Shown: piece by piece, positions 27,661 through 36,677 of the stretch
Layout of the letters: every line of letters begins with the position of its first letter
How positions within the stretch are numbered: position 1 is the stretch's first letter
NCBI RefSeq assembly: GCF_937863485.1
Contig: NZ_CALMFY010000014.1
Coordinates: 104,379 to 168,378 of the forward strand
Origin: an uncultured Nostoc sp.
GTDB taxonomy: Bacteria > Cyanobacteriota > Cyanobacteriia > Cyanobacteriales > Nostocaceae
Direction: 5' to 3'
Length of the DNA: 64,000 bases
Translations under genes and position numbers: made by a program
The notes under the pieces: model-generated
Databases searched by the model: none
Told to the model about the DNA's origin: nothing
The model's input: the letters and a program-made list of their open reading frames with translations, nothing else

Positions 27661-29196
27661 ATGGAAATCAAACAAATTTGTGTGATTGGGGCTGGAATCA
27701 GTGGTCTAGTAACAACTAAAACTTTTATCGAAGAAGGCTACGACGTTACTGTATTTGAGAAACAAAAAGGACTTGGTGGTGTTTGGGAAAAATCTCGAAG
27801 TTACCCAGGATTAACAACCCAGAATACAGGCGACACATATAGCTTTTCTGACTATCCTATGCCTGCATCCTACCCAGAGTGGCCGACAGCAGAGGATATG
27901 CGGAATTATCTAAATTCATACGCCCAGAATTTTGGAGTTCTTGAGAGGATTCGCTTCCAAACAGAAGTTACCAATGTTTCTCGAAAAACTGGAGAACGGC
28001 CAGGATGGGTAGTTACCATCAGAGTGAAGGAAGGTAATGGGGATGGGACAAAAGAGGAAAAGCACGAATTTGACTTTGTGCTAGTGTGCAATGGAATATT
28101 TAGTTTCCCTAATTTACCTTCTTTACCAGGTAGGGAGGAGTTCGCAGCATCTGGAGGACAAGTACTCCATTCTACCGAGTTTAACGATGCTTCAATCATT
28201 GAGGGTAAGCGGGTAGTTGTAGTGGGTTTTGGTAAATCTGCCTGCGACATTGCGACTTCGGCGGCGAACATAGCCAAAGAATCCACCCTTGTCTTCCGTC
28301 AACCCCTGTGGAAGATTCCGAGATTTTTTTTGGGTTTAGTAAACCTGAAGTATATTTTATTAACCCGCTTTGCAGAAGCTTGGTTCCCCTACCGTCAGAT
28401 GGGACGGCTTGAAAGAGTGCTGCACACTCTGGGTAAGCCACTAGTGTGGGCTTTCTGGCGGAGTAACGAGATGTTGCTACGCCTGCAATTTGGGCTTGAT
28501 AGTTGCGGAATGTTGCCCGAACATCCGATGAATCAGGCTAACTGTCAAATTACCATAGCTCCTCCAGATTTCTTCAAGTACGTACACTCTGGTAAAATTC
28601 AAGCAATTAAAACGAGCATCGCCAAGTTTATCCCTGATGGCGTAGAATTAACCAATGGTCAGCAGTTGCAGGCAGATATAGTAATTTTTGGTACAGGATT
28701 TCGCCAAGAACTTCCCTTTCTCGAAGAAAAATATCGCCGACAGATAATTGATGAAGATGGTAATTTTAGCCTTTACCGTTATTTGATTCACCCTAATATT
28801 CCACAAATGGGTTTTGTTGGCTATAACACCAGCTTCTACAGTCAGTTAACATCAGAAGTTGCTGCTTGGTGGCTGCTAGAGTATGTCAAAGGCAACTTGT
28901 TATTGCCTTCGCCGTCAGTAATGTATCAAGAAATGGCAGCAGATATGGATTGGATGAAAACTCAATACCATAGTGTTGTAGCGAGAGGGACATGCATCTT
29001 TTCGTTTACCTTGCGTTACACTGAGCAACTCATGGAAGATATGGGTGCAAATAATCAGCTTGGTGTCTGGAAGGAGATTTCACAGATTATGATGCCTGTG
29101 GATTCATCCCTCTACAATAAACTTCGACAGGAATTAAAGTCGCAAAGACTGAAAAATATCAATGATTCTCCTAACCAATTAACCGAATCATTGTGA
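27661..29196 (+). CDS. Flavin-containing monooxygenase-like protein
   Basis: 511-aa FAD- and NADPH-dependent oxygenase. The N-terminal Rossmann motif is ICVIGAGISGLVTTKTF, followed by EKQKGLGGVWEKSRSYPGL and TYSFSDYPMP. The last is the usual FMO substrate-channel region, with 'YPEWPTAEDMRNYL' in place. The second Rossmann motif for NADPH is VVVVGFGKSACDIA. The C-terminal GTGFRQELPF matches the FMO 'ATG' box (here GTG). Such enzymes oxidise N, S or ketone groups of small molecules, and the substrate cannot be read. It is transcribed alone and converges on the OmpR-type regulator. Confidence 0.87.
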   Translation: MEIKQICVIGAGISGLVTTKTFIEEGYDVTVFEKQKGLGGVWEKSRSYPGLTTQNTGDTYSFSDYPMPASYPEWPTAEDMRNYLNSYAQNFGVLERIRFQTEVTNVSRKTGERPGWVVTIRVKEGNGDGTKEEKHEFDFVLVCNGIFSFPNLPSLPGREEFAASGGQVLHSTEFNDASIIEGKRVVVVGFGKSACDIATSAANIAKESTLVFRQPLWKIPRFFLGLVNLKYILLTRFAEAWFPYRQMGRLERVLHTLGKPLVWAFWRSNEMLLRLQFGLDSCGMLPEHPMNQANCQITIAPPDFFKYVHSGKIQAIKTSIAKFIPDGVELTNGQQLQADIVIFGTGFRQELPFLEEKYRRQIIDEDGNFSLYRYLIHPNIPQMGFVGYNTSFYSQLTSEVAAWWLLEYVKGNLLLPSPSVMYQEMAADMDWMKTQYHSVVARGTCIFSFTLRYTEQLMEDMGANNQLGVWKEISQIMMPVDSSLYNKLRQELKSQRLKNINDSPNQLTESL

Positions 29197-29226
29197 GTTA
29201 AAAGCAAGTGGCTAAACTGACTCCAC

Positions 29227-29910
29227 TCAAGAAGCACCGAAACGATAGCCTTTGCCGTAGACTGTGTGAATCAGCGCAGTTTCTCTACCTACCTCAATCT
29301 TACGGCGCAGCAAACGAATTAATGCCGCGATCGCATTACTACTGGGTTGTTCTTCCTCTGTCCACAAATTTTGCATAATCTGGGCATGAATTATTAGTTG
29401 TCCAGTGTGTTCCATAAAATATTGCAGCAGGCGGCTTTCTTTTTGCGATAGCTCAATTATTCGTCCTTGGCGATAGGCTAGTTGATTTTCAGAATCGAGT
29501 TCTAAATCAGCTACAGTTAGGTGTCCAGTGGTGGTTTCATAGGTTTGGGAACCGGAACGACGCAATAAAGCACGGACTCTGGCTAGTAACTCCCGCAGTT
29601 CAAAAGGTTTAACTAAATAGTCATCAGCACCAGCATCTAAACCCTGTACGCGGTCATCTAGAGTATCTTTGGCTGTGAGAAACAGCACGGGAGTGGTTTT
29701 GCCTTGGCGTCGCAATTCTTGACAAATCTCTAACCCCGTTTTTCCTGGCAGCATCCAATCTAAAATTAGTAGGTCATAACTGGCTACTTGTGCATGTTCG
29801 CTGCCACTTGTGCCATCGTAAGCGGCATCCACAATGTAACCCTCGCGAGTTAACAAGCGACTCAAGGGTTGAGTTAGTTCAACTTCATCATCAACTAATA
29901 AAATTCTCAT
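29227..29910 (-). CDS. OmpR/PhoB-family response regulator (RppA-like)
   Basis: 227 aa from ATG 29910 (MRILLVDDEVELTQPLSRLL); an ATG at 29928 would add six residues. The receiver has D7-D8, phospho-acceptor Asp51 (LLILDWMLPG), Thr in FLTAKD and Lys in YLVKPFE. The winged-helix output domain includes IIELSQKESRLLQYFMEH and ends IHTVYGKGYRFG. The start of the protein resembles cyanobacterial RppA/ManR regulators, but no partner kinase gene is adjacent, so the signal is unknown. It is divergent from hisG, with only 76 bp between starts. Confidence 0.9.
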   Translation of the reverse strand: MRILLVDDEVELTQPLSRLLTREGYIVDAAYDGTSGSEHAQVASYDLLILDWMLPGKTGLEICQELRRQGKTTPVLFLTAKDTLDDRVQGLDAGADDYLVKPFELRELLARVRALLRRSGSQTYETTTGHLTVADLELDSENQLAYRQGRIIELSQKESRLLQYFMEHTGQLIIHAQIMQNLWTEEEQPSSNAIAALIRLLRRKIEVGRETALIHTVYGKGYRFGAS

Positions 29911-29986
29911 GCTGCTTGTGGTAAGCATATAGAGATATTCTCAATATTATTCAACTGCCAAGACACCAAGGATACCAATAAAAAGA

Positions 29987-30631
29987 ATGCTGACTGTTGC
30001 ATTGCCAAAAGGGGAACTACTTAAAAATAGCATCCGCCTGCTACAATCTGTGGGATTAGATTTTAGTGCTTTTTTAGATTCAGGAAATCGCCAACTTCAA
30101 ATTCTTGACACTAAGGGACTTGCGAAAGGTTTGCTGGTGCGAGCGCACGATGTGCCCGTTTATGTGGAATATGGTCAAGCACAACTGGGTATTGTTGGTT
30201 ACGATGTACTGCGGGAGAAGCAGCCACAAGTTGCTCACTTGGTGGATTTGCAGTTTGGGCATTGTCGGATGTCGGTGGCGGTAAAAGCATCTAGTTCTTA
30301 CGGATCGCCTTTAGATTTACTACCGCATGGTAGAGTTGCTTCCAAGTATGTGAATTGCGCTCGTGAATATTTCCACAGTCTGGATTTACCTGTGGAAATA
30401 GTGCCGTTGTATGGTTCAGTTGAACTAGGCCCGATTACCGGGATGTCAGAAGCGATCGTGGATTTGGTTTCCACAGGGCGGACTTTGAGCGAAAATGGTT
30501 TGATTGAAATTGCTACTCTGTATGAAAGCACGGCGCGGTTGATTGCTCATCCTCTGAGTTACCGCCTGAACACGGGTAATTTGAGTGATGTGATTGCCAA
30601 GCTGCGGTCAACCGTTTTGGTAGGGGTTTAA
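29987..30631 (+). CDS. hisG: ATP phosphoribosyltransferase, short form
   Basis: First enzyme of histidine synthesis, joining ATP and PRPP. The 214-aa length is the short form (HisG_S), which lacks the C-terminal regulatory domain and needs HisZ as partner. No hisZ is seen nearby. Landmarks are [19 protein letters not shown], the [22 protein letters not shown] segment in two parts, GIVGYDVL and the PRPP-loop region [15 protein letters not shown]. The start ATG 29987 follows a short A-rich leader. It shares its promoter region with the divergent OmpR-type regulator. Confidence 0.94.
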   Translation: MLTVALPKGELLKNSIRLLQSVGLDFSAFLDSGNRQLQILDTKGLAKGLLVRAHDVPVYVEYGQAQLGIVGYDVLREKQPQVAHLVDLQFGHCRMSVAVKASSSYGSPLDLLPHGRVASKYVNCAREYFHSLDLPVEIVPLYGSVELGPITGMSEAIVDLVSTGRTLSENGLIEIATLYESTARLIAHPLSYRLNTGNLSDVIAKLRSTVLVGV

Positions 30632-31241
30632 CAGTTCCAGTCAAAGGGGAATTTTGCACATTTGGGATGCTCCACAGCTTTTATTAGCAAAATCATGATT
30701 TCATCACTAAAATCACAATTTTTTCCTTAAAATCATGATTTTTCCCTTAAAATCATGATTTTTTTCTTAAAATCATGATTTTTTTCTTAAACTCACGATT
30801 TTTTTCTTAAACTCACGATTTTTCTAACGACATTTGGCATAGTGACAACTGACTAGCCAATAGTCTGCAATAACTGAATCTCTTCATGCACAGTGAATAT
30901 AGCGCTTCTGTGTTGAGTCCAATACAGACCTAACAAGAACAGCCCCAATTGTTGTAGCGTTGGGGAGTAAGATTCAAAGCCTCTCTGCTTTTAAGAGAGA
31001 GGTCAGAGTTTATTGCATACAAAGGAGCGATCGCCTACGACGGGTTACGCCTACGCAATAACTTTGCGGCGTAAATAGGGAATTAGGCATCGCTTTGAAT
31101 ATGAATGTAGTATTTTAAACAGACTTTTCTGAAAAGCCAGAGGCGGGGAAAGGACTAATAATTCTTAAAAAAGGTTAAGCTATTCTTGAGATAGCCACGC
31201 TGCTGACTGAATATTATATTTAGATTGTTTAATAAAAGTTA
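30632..31241. other. 610-bp spacer with a minisatellite between hisG and the sensor operon
   Basis: It holds the 20-bp repeat array (listed separately) and, near 31024-31075, GCGATCGC followed by a dispersed repeat (CTACGACGGGTTACGCCTAC). The last 100 bp are A/T-rich (ATATTATATTTAGATTG) and are the likely promoter area of the kinase operon. Confidence 0.55.
30689..30823. repeat. Minisatellite, about 6.5 copies of a 20-bp unit with an internal palindrome
   Basis: The unit CTTAAAATCATGATTTTTTT recurs every 20 bp (CTTAA at 30726, 30746, 30766, 30786 and 30806), with earlier, more diverged copies from 30689. The core AAATCATGATTT is a perfect 12-bp palindrome in four copies. In the last two copies it is AACTCACGATTT. 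Confidence 0.9.
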
Positions 31242-33803
31242 ATGAAAGCTGGACACATTGATACAGAAGTGGCAAGGCTAGAAGCGCTTCGCCAGTATCA
31301 AATTCTTGACACCGAACCCGAAGAAGCCTACGACAATCTTGCTCAGTTAGCGGCATTTATTTGTGGCACTCCCATATCCTTGGTAAATTTCATTGATGAA
31401 AACCGTCAATGGTTTAAGGCAAAAGTCGGTTTAGATGTATCAGAAATGCCCCGGAGTGTTGGGTTCTCTTACCTTTGCCAAGAGCAGCGTAACGTTGTAG
31501 TAGTTTTGGATACCTTAGCTGATGAAAAATTGGCCAATAATCCAATAGTAACTGGCTATCCATATGTGCGGTTTTATGCAGGTGTACCCCTAATTACCCC
31601 GAAGGGAGATATGCTAGGAACTCTGTGTGTAATTGACCAAGTTCCACGGCAATTGAGCCAAAAACAAGTGGAGGCGCTTGTAGCTCTGAGTCGTCTGGTA
31701 ATCGACCAACTAGAACTCAGGCGTCATGTAGTTGAAGTATCTCAAATTACCGAGAAACTCTTGGCGCACAAGCAAGCAGCCCACGTCCAATCTGAAGCCG
31801 CAAGAACCCGCATCAATAATCTGCTCGAAAGCATTACTGATGGTTTTTTTGCCCTGGATAAAAAGTGGCGATTCACCTACATTAATGGTCAAGCAGAACG
31901 GCTTTTGCAAAAAACCCAGTATGAGTTTTTGGGTAAAAACATCTGGGAGGTGTTTCCAGAAATCATCGGCACAACATTTGATCGTGAGTATCACAGGGCA
32001 ATATTAGAACAGGTGAGTGTGGAATTTGAGGCGTTTTATCCGCCACAGAAGTGCTGGCTTCAAGTCCACGCCTATCCTGCAAAAGATGGCTTGTCTGTTT
32101 ATTTCCAAGACATTACTGAACGACGCAAAACAGCAGAAGCACTACGAGAGAGTGAAGAACGCTGGCAATTAGCATTAGATGGTAATAATGATGGTATTTG
32201 GGACTGGAACCTTAAAACTAATGAAGTGTTCTTCTCAATTCGGTGGAAGGAAATGCTCGGGTATAAAGACCACGAAGTTTCCAACGGTTGGGATGAATGG
32301 ACAAAACAAATCCATCCCGATGAGCGAGATTCGGTACTTCAAGCTTTCCAAGACCACTTTGCTAAGAAAACACCGTTTTATGTCTATGAATATCGAGTCC
32401 AATGCCAAGACAGCAGCTATAAGTGGATTCTAGATCGAGGACAGGCCCATTGGGACGCATCAGGTGATGTGGTACGGATGGTTGGTTCTTATACTGATAT
32501 CACAGATCGCAAGCAGGTAGAAGAGGAATTAAAGCGGCAGAATCTGCGATCGCAACTATTTGCCGAAATCACCCTGAAAATTCGAGAATCTTTACAAATA
32601 GACGAAATTCTTCAAACCACGGTTACCGAGGTACAAAAATTATTAAAAGCTGACCGAGTTTTAATTTTTCGACTGGAGACTAATGGTTCGGGAACAGTGG
32701 TGCAAGAAGCGGTGCTGCCTGGTTGGCCCGTAATTCTAGGAGAAAATATTTTCGACCCCTGCTTTAAAGAAGAATACCTAGAAAGATATCGTCAGGGAAG
32801 AATCAGTGCCATTGAAGATATTGAAGCTGCTCATATCCAACCCTGTCATCGAGAATTTCTTCAGCGGTTTGCTGTTAGGGCTAACCTTGTAGTGCCGATT
32901 CTTGTCAGGGAAGGTATTTGGGGCTTGTTGCTAGCTCATCAGTGTGCCGCACCTCGACAGTGGAATAACTTTGAGACAGAGTTGTTACAGCAACTGGCTA
33001 ACCAGATTGGGATCGCTTTATCTCAAGCGCAACTATTAGAACAAGAAACCCGCCAAAGTCAAGAACTGGCGCGTTCCAATGCGGATTTAGAACAGTTTGC
33101 CTATGTGGCTTCCCATGACTTGCAAGAGCCGTTGCGGATGGTAACGAGTTATTTACAAATACTGGAGCAAAGATACAAAAATAAACTGGATGCGAATGCT
33201 GATCAGTTTATCACCTACGCAGTAGATGGGGCGCGCCGGATGCAGACGCTAATCAACGATTTATTAAACTATTCCCGCCTCAGCAGCCGGGGACAGCCTT
33301 TTATGCTAGTTGATTGTAATCTTGTCTTAAAGGGGGCGATCGCTAATCTTCAACTGGCGATCGCGGATAGTAAAGCAGTTGTTACTCATGATCCTCTACC
33401 TGAAGTGATAGCTGATGCTACCCAACTGACACAAGTATTTCAAAACCTAATCGCCAACGCGATCAAATTTTGCCAGAATCAGCAGCCACGAATTCACATC
33501 GGAGTAATCAAGGGAGATACAAATCTAGATGGGGAAAGTTTAAATGTTATCCCGTCGGCAGATGAATGGTTATTCTGGGTGCGCGATAATGCAATTGGTT
33601 TGGAATCTCAGTATGCTGAACGAATTTTTATAATTTTTCAGCGCTTGCACGGTAGAGGCAAGTATCCAGGTACTGGGATTGGTTTGGCAATTTGTAAGAA
33701 AATTATAGAACGCCACGGCGGACGCATCTGGGTTGAGTCAAAACTGGGTCAAGGCTCGACTTTCTACTTCACAATTCCAGATATAGCTCTTAAGCAATGG
33801 TGA
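31242..33803 (+). CDS. Multi-sensor histidine kinase with a DXCF-type cyanobacteriochrome-like GAF domain
   Basis: 853-aa soluble kinase. Domains in order: GAF (about 20-165), PAS (185-295), PAS-PAC (300-430), GAF (437-600), HisKA (610-680), HATPase (725-850). The second GAF has both bilin-linked cysteines known from DXCF cyanobacteriochromes: Cys507 in FDPCF and Cys535 in QPCHREFL, 28 residues apart, with FAVRANLVVPIL and GIWGLLLAHQC nearby. The phospho-acceptor is His625 in ASHDLQEPLRM, as in Cph1-like phytochromes. The ATP site has the N-box NLIANAIKF and GTGIGLA, but the G1 box reads DNAIGL rather than DNGIGI. Its stop codon overlaps the next open frame, which encodes an Rcp1-like regulator. 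Light sensing is inferred from motifs. The bilin and colour response are unknown. Confidence 0.88.
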   Translation: MKAGHIDTEVARLEALRQYQILDTEPEEAYDNLAQLAAFICGTPISLVNFIDENRQWFKAKVGLDVSEMPRSVGFSYLCQEQRNVVVVLDTLADEKLANNPIVTGYPYVRFYAGVPLITPKGDMLGTLCVIDQVPRQLSQKQVEALVALSRLVIDQLELRRHVVEVSQITEKLLAHKQAAHVQSEAARTRINNLLESITDGFFALDKKWRFTYINGQAERLLQKTQYEFLGKNIWEVFPEIIGTTFDREYHRAILEQVSVEFEAFYPPQKCWLQVHAYPAKDGLSVYFQDITERRKTAEALRESEERWQLALDGNNDGIWDWNLKTNEVFFSIRWKEMLGYKDHEVSNGWDEWTKQIHPDERDSVLQAFQDHFAKKTPFYVYEYRVQCQDSSYKWILDRGQAHWDASGDVVRMVGSYTDITDRKQVEEELKRQNLRSQLFAEITLKIRESLQIDEILQTTVTEVQKLLKADRVLIFRLETNGSGTVVQEAVLPGWPVILGENIFDPCFKEEYLERYRQGRISAIEDIEAAHIQPCHREFLQRFAVRANLVVPILVREGIWGLLLAHQCAAPRQWNNFETELLQQLANQIGIALSQAQLLEQETRQSQELARSNADLEQFAYVASHDLQEPLRMVTSYLQILEQRYKNKLDANADQFITYAVDGARRMQTLINDLLNYSRLSSRGQPFMLVDCNLVLKGAIANLQLAIADSKAVVTHDPLPEVIADATQLTQVFQNLIANAIKFCQNQQPRIHIGVIKGDTNLDGESLNVIPSADEWLFWVRDNAIGLESQYAERIFIIFQRLHGRGKYPGTGIGLAICKKIIERHGGRIWVESKLGQGSTFYFTIPDIALKQW

Positions 33804-33820
33804 GAACCATAACAGCAATT

Positions 33821-34246
33821 ATGTCTATTCAGGTTTTGTTAGTAGAGGACAATCCTGGCGATGCCCAACTGACACGCATCGCCTTGGAAGATAGCAAAAT
33901 CCCGATCCACTTGAATGTGGTCGAGGATGGTGTGGAGGCAATGGCATTCTTGCGAAAACAGGAAAAGTATGTCAAAGCAGCCCATCCAGATATTGTATTG
34001 CTCGATTTCAACCTCCCTAGAAAAGATGGGCGGGAGGTATTAGCAGAAATTAAAGCAGATGAAAACCTCAAACGAATTCCTGTAGTAGTTTTAACGACTT
34101 CCCAAGCTCAAGAAGACATCCTCAAAGCTTATAATTTATCTGCAAACTGTTACATAACTAAACCAGTAGATTTCGATCAATTCGTTAAAATTGTCCAATC
34201 AATAGAAAATTTTTGGTTTGCGATCGTAAAACTGCCACCGGAGTAA
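33821..34246 (+). CDS. Rcp1-like single-domain response regulator
   Basis: 141 aa from ATG 33821 (MSIQVLLVEDNPGDAQLTR). An ATG at 33797, which overlaps the kinase stop, would add eight residues. Receiver marks are E-D near residue 9, phospho-acceptor Asp62 (IVLLDFNLPRKDG), TTSQA and CYITKPVDFDQF. The DFNLPRKDG signature and the extended alpha4 region are typical of Rcp1, the partner of the phytochrome Cph1. That fits with the cyanobacteriochrome-like kinase just upstream. It has no output domain. Its TAA overlaps the ATG of the hybrid kinase (TAATG), so the operon is translationally coupled. Confidence 0.9.
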   Translation: MSIQVLLVEDNPGDAQLTRIALEDSKIPIHLNVVEDGVEAMAFLRKQEKYVKAAHPDIVLLDFNLPRKDGREVLAEIKADENLKRIPVVVLTTSQAQEDILKAYNLSANCYITKPVDFDQFVKIVQSIENFWFAIVKLPPE

Positions 34247-36531
34247 TGAAAATGGCAGGTAAAAATATTAAAGTTTTATTAGTAGAAGATAACCCTGGTG
34301 ATGTCTTTTTATTACAGGAGTTTTTAAAGGAAGTTACCACAGTTGTAGTTGATTTGATTCGCGTTGTGCGGCTTTCGGAAGCACTCAACTACCTAGCAAA
34401 GGAAATTTTTGATGTAATTCTGTTAGACCTCTCGCTGCCAGATGGCCAGGGACTGGAAAGCTTTGTGATCACTCACAATCACGCAAAAGCCACTCCGATA
34501 ATTGTGCTCACGGGTATAGACGATGAAACCCTGGCAATTAGGGCAATGCAGGAAGGAGCGCAGGATTATTTGCTGAAAGGACAAGTAACTGGCGACTTGC
34601 TGGTGCGCTCAATGCGTTATGCGATCGAACGTCAACGGGCAGACAACGCACTGCGACAGAGTGAGGAGCGATTTCGGGTTGCCCTGAAAAACTCTCCAAT
34701 CTTTGTCTACAACCAAGATATGGAGTTACGCTACACCTGGGTTTACAATCCCTCCGATGGATTGACAGTTGAGGAAATGTTGGGCAAACAAGACTTGGAT
34801 ATCATCCCAGTTGAAGATGCTCAACGTCTGATCACAATTAAACGTGGGGTGTTAACCACTGGCATAGGAACGCGAGAGGAAGTATCAATTACAATCAAAG
34901 ATACAACTCGATATTACGATTTGACAGTTGAGCCATTGCGGAATGAGTCGCAAGAAGTTGTCGGGGTGACTTGCGCCAGTATCGATATTAGCGAACGGCA
35001 AGCTGCGCTACGCGATCGCAAATTGGCAGAAGAAAAAATCCGCGAACAAGCAGCATTACTAGATGTCACCACAGATGCCATTTGCGTGCGAGATTTAAAC
35101 AATCAAATTATCTTCTGGAACAAAGGTGCAGAAACAGTTTTCGGCTGGCAAGCTACAGAGGCTTGCGGCAAAAATGCTAGTGAGCTTTTGTTTGACGAAC
35201 CTTCACCAGAAATCGAAGCGGCTCTGTTGCAAGTTCTTAGTAAAGGTAAGTGGCAGGGTGAGCTAACTAAACTTACTAAAATGGGCAAGGAAATCCTTGT
35301 TGCTAGTCGCTGGAGTCTGGTTTGTGATGAACAAGGGAAACCCAAATCAATTCTCACCGTTGACACAGATATTACCGATAAAAAACTCCTAGAAGCCCAA
35401 TTGTTTCGCACTCAACGCCTGGAAAGTATTGGCACTCTAGCTAGTGGCATTGCTCACGACCTTAACAATATCCTGACACCGATTCTGGCAGGAGCGCAAC
35501 TATTACCACTCAAATTTCCCAATATAGATGAACGCACCCGCCATCTACTGGAGATTTTGGAAATCAACGCTAAACGCGGCGCTGATTTAGTCAAACAAGT
35601 GCTGTCCTTTGCGCGGGGTGTAGAAGGGAAGCGGATCAGTTTGCAACTCAGGCATTTAATAGTGGAAGTTGCCAAAATTCTCAAAGAGACATTTCCCAAA
35701 TCCATAGAAATCAGCACTGATGTACCGCAAGATTTGTGGATGGTTTCTGGAGATAGTACTCAACTCCATCAAGTACTGATGAACCTCTGCGTTAACGCCC
35801 GCGATGCTATACCCAGTAGCGGTAGTTTGAGTATTTCTGCCGAGAATCTGTTGATTGACGAAAATTATGCCCGCATGAACCTGGAAGCCAAACAGGGCCC
35901 ATACACAGTGATTACTGTCCTTGATACTGGAGTTGGGATTCCTAAAGAAATCTTAGATAGAATTTTCGAGCCATTCTTTACCACAAAAGATGTCGGACAA
36001 GGGACAGGGTTAGGACTTTCCACCGTACTTGGGATCATTAAAAGTCACGGAGGTTTTGTGAACGTGTATAGCGAACCGGGAAATGGCACTAGCTTTAAGG
36101 TTTACTTGCCAGCAGTGGAGGGAATGGAAACAATTACTCCAGAAGAATTGCCACCACAGAGAGGACATGGAGAATTGATTTTGGTTGTGGATGATGAAGT
36201 TGCTATTCAAGAGATTACCAGAACATCACTGGAAGCTCACAATTACAAAACCCTAATTGCCAGTGATGGCATGGAGGCGATCGCGCTATACGCTCAATAT
36301 AGGGGCAAAATTAGTGCCGTACTGATGGATATTATGCTGCCCTCGCTGGATGGTTTAACTGCCATCCGTACCCTGCAAAAAATCAACCCCCAAGTCAGAA
36401 TTATTGCCAGTAGTGGACTTACGTCTGACAATAAGCTCAGTGCAGTAGCTGCTATTGGTGTGAATACGTTTTTGTCAAAGCCCTATACCGTCAATGAATT
36501 ATTGCTTTCTTTACAGAAAGTACTGTCGTGA
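34246..36531 (+). CDS. Hybrid histidine kinase, REC-PAS-PAS-HisKA-HATPase-REC
   Basis: 761 aa from ATG 34246, which overlaps the upstream stop. Domains in order: a receiver (about 6-125; VLLVEDNPGDVFLLQ, ILLDLSLPDG, YLLKGQV), two PAS domains (about 140-260 and 280-395), and HisKA with His404 in SGIAHDLNNILTPI. An HATPase follows (NLCVNARDAIP, DTGVGIP, GTGLGLST), then a C-terminal receiver (about 645-760; LVVDDEV, VLMDIMLPSLDG, FLSKPYT). The N-terminal receiver can take phosphate from the upstream kinase or from the Rcp1-like protein, so the three genes look like a phosphorelay. No DNA-binding output is encoded. All catalytic residues appear intact. Confidence 0.9.
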   Translation: MKMAGKNIKVLLVEDNPGDVFLLQEFLKEVTTVVVDLIRVVRLSEALNYLAKEIFDVILLDLSLPDGQGLESFVITHNHAKATPIIVLTGIDDETLAIRAMQEGAQDYLLKGQVTGDLLVRSMRYAIERQRADNALRQSEERFRVALKNSPIFVYNQDMELRYTWVYNPSDGLTVEEMLGKQDLDIIPVEDAQRLITIKRGVLTTGIGTREEVSITIKDTTRYYDLTVEPLRNESQEVVGVTCASIDISERQAALRDRKLAEEKIREQAALLDVTTDAICVRDLNNQIIFWNKGAETVFGWQATEACGKNASELLFDEPSPEIEAALLQVLSKGKWQGELTKLTKMGKEILVASRWSLVCDEQGKPKSILTVDTDITDKKLLEAQLFRTQRLESIGTLASGIAHDLNNILTPILAGAQLLPLKFPNIDERTRHLLEILEINAKRGADLVKQVLSFARGVEGKRISLQLRHLIVEVAKILKETFPKSIEISTDVPQDLWMVSGDSTQLHQVLMNLCVNARDAIPSSGSLSISAENLLIDENYARMNLEAKQGPYTVITVLDTGVGIPKEILDRIFEPFFTTKDVGQGTGLGLSTVLGIIKSHGGFVNVYSEPGNGTSFKVYLPAVEGMETITPEELPPQRGHGELILVVDDEVAIQEITRTSLEAHNYKTLIASDGMEAIALYAQYRGKISAVLMDIMLPSLDGLTAIRTLQKINPQVRIIASSGLTSDNKLSAVAAIGVNTFLSKPYTVNELLLSLQKVLS

Positions 36532-36677
36532 GTCAAGTAATTACGTAAGTAAGCTGATAGCTCTGAGTACAAAAGGCTGCTTTTATTGATGTGGGTGCGA
36601 ATTACCTGGATTTGATATGATTGAGCATCGGCTAACACACCTTCTCTTACCGATACTCACAGCTTGGCTAAATCAAT

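Noticed and set aside
30689..30823. CRISPR array
   Set aside because: Repeats are contiguous every 20 bp, with no unique spacers and no cas genes nearby; it is a minisatellite.
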